Origin: Acanthaster planci
Lineage: Eukaryota; Echinodermata; Asteroidea; Valvatida; Acanthasteridae
DNA: 64,000 nt
Assembly (NCBI RefSeq): GCF_001949145.1
Contig: NW_019091383.1
Coordinates: 1,582,134 to 1,646,133 of the forward strand
Direction: 5' to 3'
Both the position numbers and the translations under genes were made by a program. The notes under the pieces are model-generated. The model was not told where the DNA came from, did not search any database, and was given only the letters and a program-made list of their open reading frames with translations. Each line of letters opens with the position of its first letter. The first letter of the stretch is position 1. Shown here piece by piece: positions 42,301 to 57,300 of the stretch.

Positions 42301-45300
42301 TCACAGGCGAATTTGCTCCAATTTTCGCCAGATGTGCCGGGGGATTCGGGTAATATTTCATCCCGAAAGATGCACTCGGTTCCATTTGGTTGCATGGATA
42401 CCCGACCGTGCAACCCTTCATCCTGTTGGCATCAACGTCTACAGCGCCGAACAGGAGAGGGATTCTTGGAAAATTGGCAACTGTTTTACAAGACACGGGC
42501 ATTGGGATTAATACCTTGGTACATGTATATAACTGAGTTCCCGTTCATTGTGCGTGAATATTAAATGCGCAAAAGGAGACTCCAACTGATCGCAAAGAAA
42601 CCGCGATTTGGCTAGAATTTCATGATGCATGCATAGCCTTTGTTAACTGGAATTCGAACCTGATTCATCAGAAAGTCCGGGAACACAAACGGGGTTACTC
42701 AGAGCCAGTCTGGACGTCACGAAGTTTGTGGACCTGTGCACATTCTATCCTTTCCTAGTTTTATTTAATGTTTTATTTAATTGTGTGTACAATAAGAGTA
42801 CAGATGAACAAATTTCCAAATTCAATTATGCGTGCAAATAAGGAACATCACGTAATTTGAAATTATAAGTTCCTTAAAGGCAATTCATATGCAGTCATTT
42901 ACAAACGATTTAAGACGACCCGGAATTTTGTTTTTTATTTCCTTCTTTCTCGCTGGTGTAAGCAGCACCTCTCCTAGTTTGAGCAATGAATTTGGGCTTG
43001 TCACACAAACCTTCCCCTATCCCCCTTTGACCATGGCAGTGAAGGTAAAGAAGCTAAGCTTTACCAGGAACCTTGAGTCCTGGACTGCAGAAGACTAGAT
43101 GAAGGTTTATTTTTAGACAGATGAATCAATGGTGCAACAGTTTGTATCACGCAGAGTCCATTTCCAAAGACGTAGTGGATCACGGACCATCCCTAAGCCA
43201 GGTGATTTGGGGTGCCAAGTACCACGTTGGAACCTCTGCTCTGTTTTCCTATCACCCAACACTATCACCACAACACATGAATGGTCCAAAATATGTCACA
43301 CTCCTGCAGAATCAGCTGAAAACATATATGTTGCGCACAAATGTGAAATATTCATGCACGATAGCGCTCCGTGTCACAAATCCAAGAAGACTGATGGTGA
43401 AGGACTTTTTGACCAAGAATGTCATAGGTCTTGACAGGCCGGGGAATAGTCCTGATCTTAATCCCATCGAAAATTTGTGGGAGGTTGTGAAAGATAAGGT
43501 TGCTGACAAACAGTAAACAAATGCCAAGGCATTGGTCGAGTCCATTAAAGAGGAAGTCTCCACGGACCTCTACCAGTCCCTCATCACCAGCCTGCCACGT
43601 CACATACAAGAAATCATCAGAAACGGGTGAGGGCACACTAAGGCTGTTTACCTTTCAAATCATAGAAATGTAGTCAAATAACTGTTCAACCAAGAACCCA
43701 AGGTTACATATTGAAAATTAGTATAAGTAGTTTACGTTTGGTTTTTCTTCAAGTTAATGCATTTCGTATGTTCGTAAATATTTTCAAATAACGGTATAAA
43801 ACTATAGGTATACTTAAAATCCCTTCACAAATAAGTGCAATATACTTTCCTTCTCTTGTCAAATTCAACTTTAATTTTCCAACACGTAATTCTAAACCAG
43901 CTTTCTGACCAAACGCAGGGCTGGGAATTTGCTCACAATATTGATGACATTGTCTTCTGTTACAGGGCATATTTTTTTCTTAGAATAAAAACAATAATTT
44001 CCCCAAACAGTTGTTTATTCTTACAAGAAGGAATAACAAGAGCCCGCGGTATGTCGGACAAGGAGATACATCTCATGCGAAAGATGAGCCGAAAACGATG
44101 CAACATGACACAACCAAAGATATACGATACCTCTTCAGGCCTCAAGATTATTTCTCTCAACCGTGAAGTATTTACAATCCCTCATCCAAAAATGGCTCAC
44201 ATGCGTATTTACTTTACTTAGATAATTAGTTTTCCTAAAACAGAAGCTTCTCCCTTTGTTTTGGAAAGTTTATTTAATCGAAAAGTAATTCAAACGCTAT
44301 CAAAATGTGTGTCTTATGTGCATTCATGTTTTATACCATGCAGTTCACATATTACGTTCTAAAATAACCCACGTATAATGAATAAGGGGGAGTCTGTCGT
44401 GCCCTCCCACATGTGACCCTTAATAGTTCCGAAAGATGGGAATAAGTCAGGACGACTTAAAGAGCAAAATTCGGCCAGTATTTTGGTAGAAGAACTCAAC
44501 AACAGAGTCTCTTTCAATTTTTTGTATGGTATTTACCAATTGGATCGCGATCGTCTAAATTCTTGAACATATCCGTTAGTTCCCCTGTTTAGCATTCAGC
44601 ACCATGATATCAGGGAGCGGTTGAAGTGACGAAGCAATCCACGTTATCGCCAATCGATAGGATGGGTAAGGCCATCGGACCAAGTCCTGTGATTGACGCA
44701 CTTATAAATTATAATCACATACGGTGACACAATCGTTATATCCACGGCATCCGGGTATCGATTCCCAGCCAAGTTCCGGAACCACCTTAAAGCCGCACGG
44801 TACGCCAATCTCATTACCAGCACCTTTTCCCTCGGTTTTTCGTCTCTTTAGTTATGCCATAAATTTGAACCTTAGATTGGAGCTGAGTGCCTCCTGGTAT
44901 ACGATATCTGGTTTTGGAGACCAGGCTAAGTCAACACAGCTGATCAGTTGGCGCCCAACATGGTCACCAGGAATGATGAAATTTGGAGCTGCGTCAGGTT
45001 GTCTGGAGACCAAACTTGTTACTTTTTGCAACTCTGAAAGAGAACACGAAATGATTCTTATACTGTTAGTTTGGTTGTCCTAGTCTCTGGGAAATTCAGG
45101 AAAATAATGCAAAATTAGCCACAGCAAAAAAACGTAATTTTGTTTCTGGCAACCTTAGAAGCTGACGCTGTACCTGAGATTTTCTACATAAGATGACGTC
45201 ACTTTTTGCTCATAAATATGCATGAAACCCAAAGGCCATCTGAGGCACTTTGCAATGACATTGCATTAAACTTAAAATGAAAATAAACGGACACTAAGGT

Positions 45301-48300
45301 TTTGTAAATTATACTGGAGGCAAACAAAAAATTAAAAAAAGGAAATGGAAAATAACTAAACAAAAAGCTAAAACAAAAACAAAACAAGAACAAAAACAAA
45401 AACAATAACGCAAAAATGATCGATTGGGGATACAAAGACAAATTTATGTGGTTATTTTCTTCGGAAGGGGGCATATTGTCTTTGAAAATACAAACCTCCA
45501 GTTTTCGAAAATAGAATGTCATGAAAACTTGAAATTATAATTTCGTAAAGTTTACGTCATAAATAGTGTCGTGTGTATGCACTGTTTGATTGAAATATTC
45601 TAATCTCTGTATAGAGGACGAAAGATACTGCAGAAAAAATTGAATGCAGCGACAGTGTCTGTGATCAAAGCCATTTATTTCACGCGGATATGTCATACAA
45701 AATGTAAAAATGGAGAAGCAGTTTGAGATTCAACTGACATAATTTTGCCAGCTCCTCTTTTTTGGTAGACTGGTTTTACGTTCATTCAGCTTTGTTCATT
45801 TATCAAACTTAACACTTTATTGCAGTAACCCCCAAGATTCGAAGTCTAGTTATTCATTTACCCAGAACGACGGCTTATTCGTGCTAGTCTCTATTCAAGC
45901 GTTAATTTTTGAAAGCTACAGAGCCGTCTCCCGAATTAACGGCTTGAAATGGATTGGGAATGAGCAGGGAAAGTGTTGTGCCAGACACCTGAAACCGTCA
46001 AGTTTGGCAGAAAATCAAATTGAGTTCAACGTTGGGAGCTAGATGCTGTAAATAAGAGATGGCTTCCAAAGGCCATGAGAATTTTCAGGTTATAACGCGC
46101 CGGCTAGTGGAAGGTTAGTGTAAATTATTTTGCCTGCTTGCGGATATCGCGTTGCCACCAGCACACTGAACCGGATTATTATAGCATTAAACGATATCTC
46201 ATCATATTCCAAATCTTATTTTAACCGAGGACGGAAATAACGAGCGAAATAAATAACATTTTTGGTGCACCGTAACTTTTTACGCTGAGAAAAAATACTT
46301 CTCAGTGTTTATCATTGTGTGTTTTTTGAGTGCAGTGTTAGATTAATGCAGCCCGGTGTCAACTGAACTCCACAGTTTTGCAGTGTAAGATTGAAGTGAA
46401 ATTTTCGCGTGGGTGGGAATGGAGAAATGCCACCACAGTTGAGCATTATGCGAGCACGTCAAACCAGACGGCGCACTTGAATGTGCAGAATCTTAAGAGA
46501 TCTGAATTCATTACCAAATGATGGCCATTTTTTTCGCTTCAAGTTCTCCCCTGAGGCTGTCTCAAGTCGATGCCGGAGGCAGGCAGCTTGAAGACAGGTT
46601 TGAGGCAGTCCCTTTGCGGACTAGCTATTTGAGCGCGTGAGGGCTTTGGTACAACCAAGTGCGTAGACTGGTTCCCGTCCCGTATGTAGTCTCCAGACGT
46701 CTTACAGACGTCTTCCGAACGTAGGGACCGGTAGCAGGTAATGAATCCGGCAGAATCCTGCCGGGTGTATGTAAATGAGGAAACGGTGTCCGCTCAATGC
46801 ACAAAATCAAGCAGGAGCTAATGGCATATTTCGCCTTTTCTTTTTCGTTACCGAAAATAACTTCACCGTAAATAGTTCATTTATCTAAGCTTTAACACAG
46901 TAACCACTGATTTGAAATAAATTGCCGTAAAATGAATTATCCACGAGAATCATTGATAAATAAATAACCACAATGTGATCAACAGAGGGGAGGTACTTAG
47001 CAAGGATAGGTACTTGTGTTTCATTCGCTTTACCGCTGAAACGTGTTAACGTCAAAGCATTGGTATTGGCTTGACAAAAACTTCAATACTCAGCATCTAA
47101 ATTGACAGGGCTATATAATCGCACACGTGAAACCGCAGCTGGCTACAGGGATGGGACCAATCCACCTGGTGTGCTGAGAATTCTTGTGGGGAGAGGCGAC
47201 GTGGAATTTGGTTTCCAAAAGAGTTTCAGTCCAACTGTAATTAATCACGATCATAGTTATCAGCATCATTCTCTGATCATTGTTGTTAGGCCTATACCTT
47301 TGCATTCTTATCACAGTGCTTCCTAAACAGAAACGACCGGGAATGCCAAGCGAACATCGAGACACTCACTTAAAAGCTGTAAAAATTTACGAAATTGCCT
47401 TCAGCTTTGAGCTTCAGACGGGTTCTTGACTGGTTCCTCTCAGACCTGCGATGGTAACTTTATGAATCCTGGTCCTGGATACCAGTAACTTGACCCGTTG
47501 TCATCTCGTCAGTCAGCTGTAGCACGTGTATTTGCTGAAGGACGAATTGGTCGAAGGTCGAATTGAATTCTGGTGTTTGTAGATTTGAAGCCTGGTTACC
47601 AGTCTCATCTATCGACTGTTTACGGCGATCTCATTCCCGCGTTCAATACCCAACGGGCTGGAGGATGTACTTCTCCGGTCGTCGGACCCTGGAAAGGTGC
47701 TTCCAGACACCTTCTCCTCAGCTTGTTTTGACAGTCTCAGTGCAATATATGCTTTTTCATCGAAGATTCAATATGTACTCTGAAATTCATCTCCCGATAT
47801 ATTGATTTCGTGAAGTCGATTTTGAACAAAGCTCGATTTAGTCTGGGTTTACGCTGTCTGTCTGGCGTTTATGAAGTTTAATTGTCATTCTGCAGACATG
47901 TTAAAGCCAAATACAATATTGAAATCAATAGTGGTATTTGTTTCGTGGGATTGGTCTACATTTAGTAGAAGTTTTCATGGTCGTCTTATTTTTTTCTCTC
48001 TACGCTTGCCATAAAATTCACAACATTACTGTACAGCTCTTATTCTCAATTTATTTCAGCACAATAACGAATAGCTCAAAGGTATTTCCATTTTGTCTGT
48101 CGTTGTATTTTATTCAGCGCTGTCATTTGTCAACCTGTCGTTTGTCCAATGGGTCATGTACAAAAACGCACGCTTCCTCAAGTCCTTACTGAAGGCCTAT
48201 TTACATTTCTGTACTTCTCTTTTTAATAAGTTTCTTGAGTTTGTTGACATTGACCAGGACGGGCATTTTGGGGAAAGGGGAACATTTTTGTTTCTTTTGC

Positions 48301-51300
48301 GTGCATAATTCAAAATTTGGTAACATGGTCAAGGCCATTTACAAATAGAGTCCGATGTTAGGTGAAGCAGATTTTACTTCCCGCAGGTTCATGGACTACC
48401 ATAATCTCACTGCATGATGTACGCCTTGTGGTTATTGTCCATCTTTCTGTTCTAACTACACCCGATCGATAGTCTTAGCCTGTAGTTTTAGCAGATCTAT
48501 TTGTCTCTTTTTCTGCTCTTCTCTTTTCCCCCTCTCGTTTTATATAATACCGGCACCGCATTCAACCCATAAATGTTTATCTTCCGGGCTAATTGCATAA
48601 GTTATTTCATTTCTATTGATCGCTGGAAACCAGGAAGACCCTGATAGGGACCAGCGAGAATTCCGATGACGTTAACCGGGTCAATCGCGGCGTTAATCAG
48701 GCGGTAAAATTGCAGCAATGCCGAGTCAGTCGACTGGAAGATTATTTTCCAGGGTTCTTGTATCTCAGCTATTGATTGGACATGTCTCCGGAGAGCTGGC
48801 ACCTGATTTTGTTTTTAAGGGTCATGAACAAGTCCTGAGATTCTCCCCAGCGATCAAACACTCTGAAGTCTGATAATATTCCAAAACGCTTGAGTACATA
48901 TATTTTTGTGTATGTTGACTTTAAATACGGTTTTTGTGTGTTTAAGTTGGCCGGATGCACGCGGTGCTGGATCAAGTGTTCCGTAAGCCTAAAGCCCAAG
49001 TTCTATGGACTCCCTACTATGCTTCATGTTCGGTACGACGCCAATTCACAGAGCTGAATTGTTTGGGCTGGAGCCCTGTATTTAACTTTAATGCTGCGCT
49101 TGACGAAGCTTTGCAGTAGCCAGTGTGAAGTTTTCCAAAAATCGAGCCGATGAAACGTTTTCCTGCGATGGGCGTGTGCACACTGTTGTATGTAGGTTCT
49201 CAAAGTTTTCGTAAGCCATGAGCACGTTGCCCGCAATGCCAACTGGCCTTTCATGCAAGTCAAAACTTCGATTTTGAAGCTTGAATGAATACCGTGTGGC
49301 ACTCAATACGCAAGACGACTGGTCTCGAAAGACAGCCCGCTATAACATCGTTTTGCAGTTTTGAATTTTGTCCTGAGATGATTACTTTCAGAGCGAAATA
49401 GGTCTGAAAAACATCGTACATCAACCACGTCAAATTCCCAACGTTCACACAAACTTGGTTCACAGAACCAATGTTTTTTGTCGGCCAAATGTTCGCAGAG
49501 TGAAATGCAGTCGTCTTTCAGTGACCAAAAAGAAAATGTTCCACATGAGTAACAGCCATTTTGTCATCAAGCCTGTCATGTTATGATACCGCCAAGTTAG
49601 CTGGTAAAACTTGTATCCATGCTACCACAAGGCAAATAGAGGGAAGCTCCACCAAAGCATCATCAGAGGAAATGACCACTTCAAGTGGCCAGAGAGTTAC
49701 AGAACGTATTGCTACTTTTCCGCGGCTACCAGTAATATGACAACGTGATTCCCGGACCATTGCACTTAGAGAGACGAGTGAAGCACGATGGAGTGGCAGC
49801 TGGTCTAACCACGGGACAAAGAATACACCGCGTTGTATTGGCACCTGTTAGCCTGGGGCTGGGTGTCCAAACATGCGCCTTAATTACTGGTATGCGTGTG
49901 ACTATCACATTAATATCAAAACGACTGTCATATTATCATTAAACGAGAGAGAATCGGGACTAGGGGTTTTAAAACACCTGTTATCCTTAAGTTGGGTTAT
50001 CGACTACCCACCATAAATACTATTTTGTAATGTTGGATTCTTAAACAAAGTAACAGTCAAAAATTACAGTGGTAGGCCTAACGATGGCTAAAGGATGACC
50101 AAATCATTTTGTTTGGAGTCCTTTCCCGGGCATAATTACCTGTTTAGATAATGCAGGTGGCTGCTCTCAGTCCTCACCATCACATACTTAGTGGTGAAAG
50201 TTTTAGCTGCCGATTCAATTACGATTTATAGTTGATGCATATAAAGACTTGCCAGGAAACAGACGACCGCGAATATTAATACTATGTATGGGTCCCAAGC
50301 TAGACCAAGAGAGGGCGCAATTTTCCTAGCAACGGGGGCTCCTTTGGTATTTGTATGGTATACACTATACGCATCGCTGGTTCATGAAGGCCTATGAAAC
50401 GTTGCAAACGCATCGCTACCAACAAAGGTACACTCTCAACCAACATGACGCTTTTCAACCGATGAGGGAGGTGCTTCTGCTCAGGGCGGATTAAGACTCC
50501 AGATGTGATGTAAAAACTGAATTAAAAAAAAGGAAAAAGGGTCTACGTAGAGTAATCCTTTGAATGAACATGACTTTCGTGAGCTAAATGAGGGCTCTAT
50601 TGAATGAATTGCATTTAAAGTTTCGGGTCAAACTTCTGACTTAAACATTTGATGAAATAAATGCAGGAAAACTGTCCCATGGATGACAAGGCGATGGAAA
50701 TTAATCCGTCGTTCCGCAGACACCTTTTCTCGATGGTATTAAGAAATGTGACATTCCCTAATTTAGGAATTAATAATTATAAATATGCGTGTACATAGAA
50801 ACCTATACAACATCTTTAAGCGAATTTAAAGAAAAGTTCTTCAAAGGCCGAGAGCTAACTTTTAGTACAAACTTTGAACTCACATTGTGGCTTCAAAGTG
50901 ACTTGTGTCATTTTCTTTGATATTTAAACGAAACCCCCGGAAGAAAAAAAACAAAAACAATCAACCGCTTAGTAAGATTTTAACTGAAGATTCCATACCA
51001 TTATAACCAACGAAATTCATACTAAGTGCAAACCTTTACTGTGTAAAGTGCACGACACCTTTCGGTGATAGCCAGAGCTGTTGAGCAAGCATTTGTTACG
51101 GGCGTAGTTGCCACCGAGCGAGCGTTGCCCTTCAGGCATACCGAGCCATCGATACTAAGACCGGGTCCCGAGAACTAAACACTACTAGCAAAATGAATTC
51201 AAGCCTTGATAGTCCGAAGCATATGTTTCTCCCGGCAAATTGGTTTCCCTCCTTCTTTTCTCTTCTCGTCGTTCCAATCAATAACAGAATTCAAAGTCGG

Positions 51301-54300
51301 TGCGTGGGGTGACCGTCCACGTCGATGGCGTCACGGCTGACGACATTGGGTGGGAAACGGATGGGGGCGTTTTGAAGGGGGTCAGCTGTCATGAATAATA
51401 TCGAGAAAACTTTTCTTAGTCGATGGGTATTGGCATCTTTGCGTTTTTCAGTGACCGCTCAAGCCAACTACGATTTTTTTCTGGTTTTGAGTCCTCCCGG
51501 GAAAATATTGGCAATTGATTGAACGCGCAATTCTCAACGTCAATTAAAAACTCTTAGTAGACCTATCTGAGTTAAATGTGCTCCCATCTATTCACGATCA
51601 ATTTTAATCAAATAGGCCTGCAAACTTGTCAAAGTGAATCTTGAGGTAAAAACTTGGAAGACTTTTTTTATACATACGTCAGTATCATCTGTGCCGTCCG
51701 CGGAGTTCTCGTGGAATCTTTACAACGCACTGCTGTCTAAATTCAATTAAACTTTATTTTATTTTTACAGCATGCTCAATGTTAAATACAACTGTCGCTG
51801 CACTTGTGTCTTCTACAAGCTGCGAGACGAGCCTAGCTCTCCAGTCGCTGGCGAATTCTTTCGATGTGCCCCACATTATTGTGCCCGGCGAGGAATGCCT
51901 CTCGGAAAAGCATAACAGTTTTACGGTTAACGTGCGACCAAGTCAAGTCTACCTGAGCGAAGCGGTTCTGGACTTGGTATGGTGGCTGAAATGGAAGAGT
52001 GTCTCTATGTTCTACGATTCAGAGAGCGGTAAACCATTTCATGTTTGTCTTTATGTCTTTCCTTCTGTTTTTTTATCCAATTAACCCAGCTTAAAAAAAT
52101 TCTCCCTTATAATTATTTCTGATACGAGGTTGACTCAAATGCTGAAACCGTCAGTGCGGATCGGATGGCATCTGTAGAAAAAGTATACAAACCAAACCGG
52201 AACTAGTTGATACAACGCACACAGACAAGAGGTGATAAAATGTTTTGAGGAGGGTACCAAGTAGATTTGGTTTAGTCATGGTCAGTGATTCTGCAGCATT
52301 TCAGTAATTTACCGGTCAACAGCACTGTGTGAGAATTACGCCTTTTGCGCGCTAATCGTAATGTAGGCCTAGCTAGTTAAACATTCACCAGTATAAGCAC
52401 ATGTCGACGGTGACATTTTAAATGAATTTCATCGATCTTGAGTGTTACACTGTTACTCTTTGTCAGGTTCAAAGCTTAGCTCAGACACAAGGTAGGAACC
52501 TCTCGGAACAAATAGAGGCATTGTGCCAGAACATGAATAACATTCGATTTACGGTTCAGCCTCATATTTGTGAAAGCTTTTACTGAAAATTAGTTGCCTC
52601 AACCTTACCTCAACCTTAAGCCCGGGAGAAGGTAGGTTTGCACCAGAAGTCTATACGTATCTATAGGCCCCATCATTTCCAATTCAAACCTCACCGAGAC
52701 AATCAGAACACCATTAAATCCTTCTCGCCTCACGCAAAGTTCAATTTCCGTTCGGCGTATCCTACATGCCCGTCACCCGCTTTTACCGATATTAACCAGT
52801 TCTCTCCAGTGGTGTTCGAATCACGCTAATGTTCAATTTCGTGACCTCATTTTCCCCCACCAGCCTATAAGAACGTGCAGCAGTTCCTGCATCTGGCGGC
52901 GCAATCGGAGGAGCGCAAGCCGCTGGAGGTGACGCTGTACCGGGTGGACGATAGGGACCCGGCCAGCGGCGCGCTTGGGATGATTAACATCTTGCACAAA
53001 GCTAAGGATTCGGACGTCCAACACATGATCACCTTCTGCGACAGAGCCCAGAGCATGAGGCTGATTAGACAGGTAAGAGTGTGCGGGCGGATGATTGATT
53101 GCCTCGGGTTTTGGTAGGTCTGTAGCGAATAGGGGTGGGGCCAGTGATGGCTGGGGCAGATCAGTGGGTGGGACTGATGGTGGGTGGGCAGAAATATACA
53201 GACGGCATGGTTTGTCCAATCAGAGTTATGATTGTGTAGCCAAAATGAGGAGGGGTCCCTCATCCCACTTCGGAGGGAATTCGGAAGGCATAACGAAATA
53301 TCACCTTCCACTCAACTAACCTCCACGAATATGTGAACTTATGACTCGACCAATTTTTCTTTTTTTTTGGTTGGCGATTAAATGACATTTGTGATCAAAT
53401 GGTCCGAAAAGACATTTGGTAAAATATGGAGACCCATTTTTGGCCAAACTTTGTCGAGTGCAATGATCTAATATAGGAAGTAAGAGGTTTGAAAAATCTT
53501 CGTTAGAAGGTAAGCTCTTGGCATGAATATCAGCGCGACGTTAGGGAAGCTGCGTGGATTGGGGCACCACCCCCTTCATTTCCCATTTTGCTAGTGTACA
53601 TACAAAAACTGAAGACACCAAATTCACCTGTGACCAAGCCTCTCTGCCATAGTCCTGCGTTTTTCACCAGTGTGTTACCCAAAAGATGTACGATATCTAG
53701 GCCTATACTCGAAAAGTCCATCATCTCCATCCAGGCAGTGAGTGGATATCATACCAAGTTGGTGCATATTATGTCATCCTTATTCGGTGACAAAATACCG
53801 TACAGATTTACAAAACTGGTGTTTTACCAACCAAACAGGGTTCCTGGCGTCCAGATTCCATTAGATTACTTTTCAAAGCAGGAAACATGAACCATGTTTG
53901 TTTTGTGTGTACAGGCTGCACGTTTTGGGATGGCCGTGGGGAAATACCAATGGATTATTACAACACAGGTAAGAAAAACAGTACGGGTGTTTCGCAATAG
54001 TGCGCCACCAAGAGTTTGCAACGCGTTGGCCGATCACAATGCGCGAAATGTGTCGACCTAGTGAGCATTTTGGGAAGGGTTGACAGATTCCACGCGTTGT
54101 GATTGACCAATGCGTTACGAACTCTTGGGGGTGCACTATTATGAAACGCCTGTATTAGGGAAAAGGTTAACCACTAATCAGTATTTGTGCGGAACAACTA
54201 TCACCGTGCTGAATGCATTTTTGTGGATATGGGTCATTCCACGAAGTTCGGGCACAGTTTGTGACGGCGTCCCATGTTACTTCAATGAAAATAAGCATTT

Positions 54301-57300
54301 TTTTCCCTGCATGTGGATTTTAGATTGACATTGTTCTAAATCTTTCTAGGTTCTTGTTGTGGTGTGCTTCATCTTTGCTGAATATTATGACTTTTAATCT
54401 GTTGTAATGTGAAAATAAAGGGCGATAAAAGTTACCGATGTCACAAGGGACGCCGTCACAAACTGTGCCCGAACTTCATGGAATGACCCATATGGATTCT
54501 GGAGTCCGTAATGTTGTCTCTAATAATTGGGGTAAATGTACCTATACGTTTTATACGTTTAGTTTGTCAATCGCAGTTAGCACACAAATTGGTTCGTTTA
54601 GATCTGCATTTTGTATCGAAATTTGACTATGTGATTAGGTCTTTTCCTTTTGTTTTTGTTAGTCACAGTTTATTTCCATTGTCTGGGGCATTGTTGGGGC
54701 TCCGTGATAAATGTTAAGGTCCTAAAGTCCGACTGATCCTTATTTTTTGGCTCCGAATGAGAAAAAAAAGTATGCTGTCTCGCATTTCCTATCAAGAAAA
54801 AAGCAGTAGTTTTACCCGTTTTTTTCTCCTCGACGGGCCGACATTTCCTGAAGTAAAATATTAGAACCAAAGAATTAACAACAACCACCCTTAGCAACGA
54901 CCTCACGTTAAACGCGGTACATGCGTTCTCGAGAGACAGAAGTGTTTGCTACATTTTCTATGCTCCAGGTTTTAATCATGAAACCTTTGCCGAAACTCTC
55001 TCCCCCGATATTTGTCGTACTGATTCAAGCGAAAATTCGGCACCCTTTGCTAATGTTACTGCGCTGTGATGCCCTACAACGCTCTGCGCAGTCAGGCCCG
55101 GGTCGCTTTGTGGGGAAAGGGGGCGGGAAATGCTTTTCCTGCAAAACACTACCGGTCGACCTAATTCCGTAGGGGGAGATGTGCACATTGTGGAGTGACC
55201 GTGTATTGTAACAGCCCACGTCTTCTTGTTTTCCATGCATGTACAATGCTCTGTTGCATTGATGTATGTCGGGTTACAGAGTGGAATGATGTTTGTTTCA
55301 TTGTGTTGAGCATTTGTTTGCTCTGAGGATTCCAACCATGTCGTTGGTGAAGCAGGAAGCTGTGCTGAGTGCGTCTAGAATGTTTCCTGTGCATCTACTC
55401 AAGAGTCAAATGGAAATAGTTGGTGCTTGCATATTTGTCTGATTTTGTGCACCTAATTTTGATGCGTATGTGTTTAAGGAACACAATCTAAATGTGCATT
55501 ATTTATACGTTATGCACTCAGGCAAGTCTTGACTCTCCTTACTTTCAATTTTCTTCTTTTCTTTTTTTAAAAAATGTTTCTGCTTACATAATAACACCAC
55601 ATCTTCCGAGGTCGGTTCTCTATTGGTTATGCTTTCTGTCCTTCTGGGTTGTATTGACACCCTCATGAAGAAGGTCAGATTTAAATTTTCTGGAGGTAAC
55701 GAAAACAAAAATGATGACACAACTGGGTGTAGGCTAATTGGATGGTGGAATTACGTCTGCTTGTGTTTCTCTAACTCGTCGCTCACTTTCGTTCCTTCAG
55801 ATTAATCTTTGAACGGTTCACGTCACTGTGACGCACGAAAAGTGTTCCACATAAACCCACAAAGAAACCATTTCCCCATCGTTATCGGCACGATTTATAT
55901 GATAAATTGGCGATAAACTTTTCAAATCATAGGCTGTCGCTAGGGTAACTTCCTTTAAATTTATAATACTTAAAGCTGATAAAAATTCTCGCTCCTTGCC
56001 TGTGCTATCGCATAAGGAATAGCTGAAAAATGGAAGAAAAAAACTCTGATCAATTGCACTATTTCCTTTGGTCTTAAAAATGCACCTTCCGGCATCCAAT
56101 GCATTGCGCAGTGATGAACGTTGAACCGAGGTAAACTTTGACGGCTTTATGTAGCGATATTGTCTGCGTCCTGTTAGGGTACATCGTCATTTTGATTTGC
56201 TGATTGGACGCATAAGAGCATAGGGAAAACAGATAACACAATATCTACACGGTTGATTATCAATAGTCAATGTATGAACACGAAATCTTCCAACAAGAAC
56301 GCCTCCGGCCTGTGTACGTACGAAGGCCATGAATAAACGCCGGACATTTTCGCCTGAACGTGCAATGTATAGTCATTTCGTCATGCGGAATAATTGGAGA
56401 AGAAGAATTAATAATCATAATAATAATTAAAAGAGCACTGGCCGTGTGGCGTACAGGTGAACAATTACCCTCGGCATTCGTGAAAGCAGGAGTTCGTCGA
56501 TGAATTTTATTTTTTTTCCATTTCCGGGTGTATTTCACAGTGGCGTAAATTTGTGCCGGAAATTTATGGGGGGGGGAGGGGCTAACACCATGTGATGGTG
56601 GGGATGATGTTGATGATACAGATATACGTGTGCAATATGGATTACAGAATCTTACATCAGAATGGCACATTTTATGGCTTTTTTGTTGTTTTCCCTTTCT
56701 GAGTTATATTGAATAAATTTTGGTTGTTTGGAAGTCCAAAAAATTCTTCAGTATACACTTTAAATTTGTTCTCACCACGGAAAAGGGATTTTGCACACCT
56801 CCGGTCAAAAAAGTAGGGGGATACATACCCCCATCCCCCAAAATTTACGCCCAGGCTTGCTTAAATAAAATCGATAAAACCTCCATCCTTAAGTAATTTT
56901 AGCATGATGAATTACAATATAGTATTAGCAGTTTTGCCAGGTTTTTGATGATAAATCTTGGTTTTATCATGCATGTCACGTGAGAGCTAAAGCTTAACGT
57001 CGACCGATTTCAGCTTGATCACTCTCTTGAAAATGCATTCGTACTTATTTAGGCTCTATATCGAGAAACAAAAATATCAAGGAAGGTAAATGGGAATGAG
57101 AGAAACTAAATTTTGTTCTTAATAATTTGGCATTATGTATTGAGCTCAGTTGATATTGCAGGGATCAGTGAATGGTGATTATGGAATACCATGGACGTGT
57201 ACACTTTAGCCGGGTTCGTTTTCCCCGATTCCACTCATTTTTCGTGGATTTCCTCCTTCACTTTTCACAGAGGGACACAATTATCGTTAACAACAGCTGT

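Larger units (their letters stand above)
38178..51770 (+). other. Receptor intron 2 (13.6 kb)
   Basis: It holds a 39-bp minisatellite (39502-39660), a short tandem duplication (41843-41914), a Tc1-type transposase relic (about 43020-43680), an A-rich tract (45321-45418), a CRE (45194-45201) and an inverted-terminus repeat (46667-47163). From 47.2 to 51.7 kb I see nothing assignable. Confidence 0.8.

Noticed and set aside
45199-45522. 107-codon minus-strand protein
   Set aside because: It is the translation of an A-rich low-complexity tract (Phe/Leu runs).
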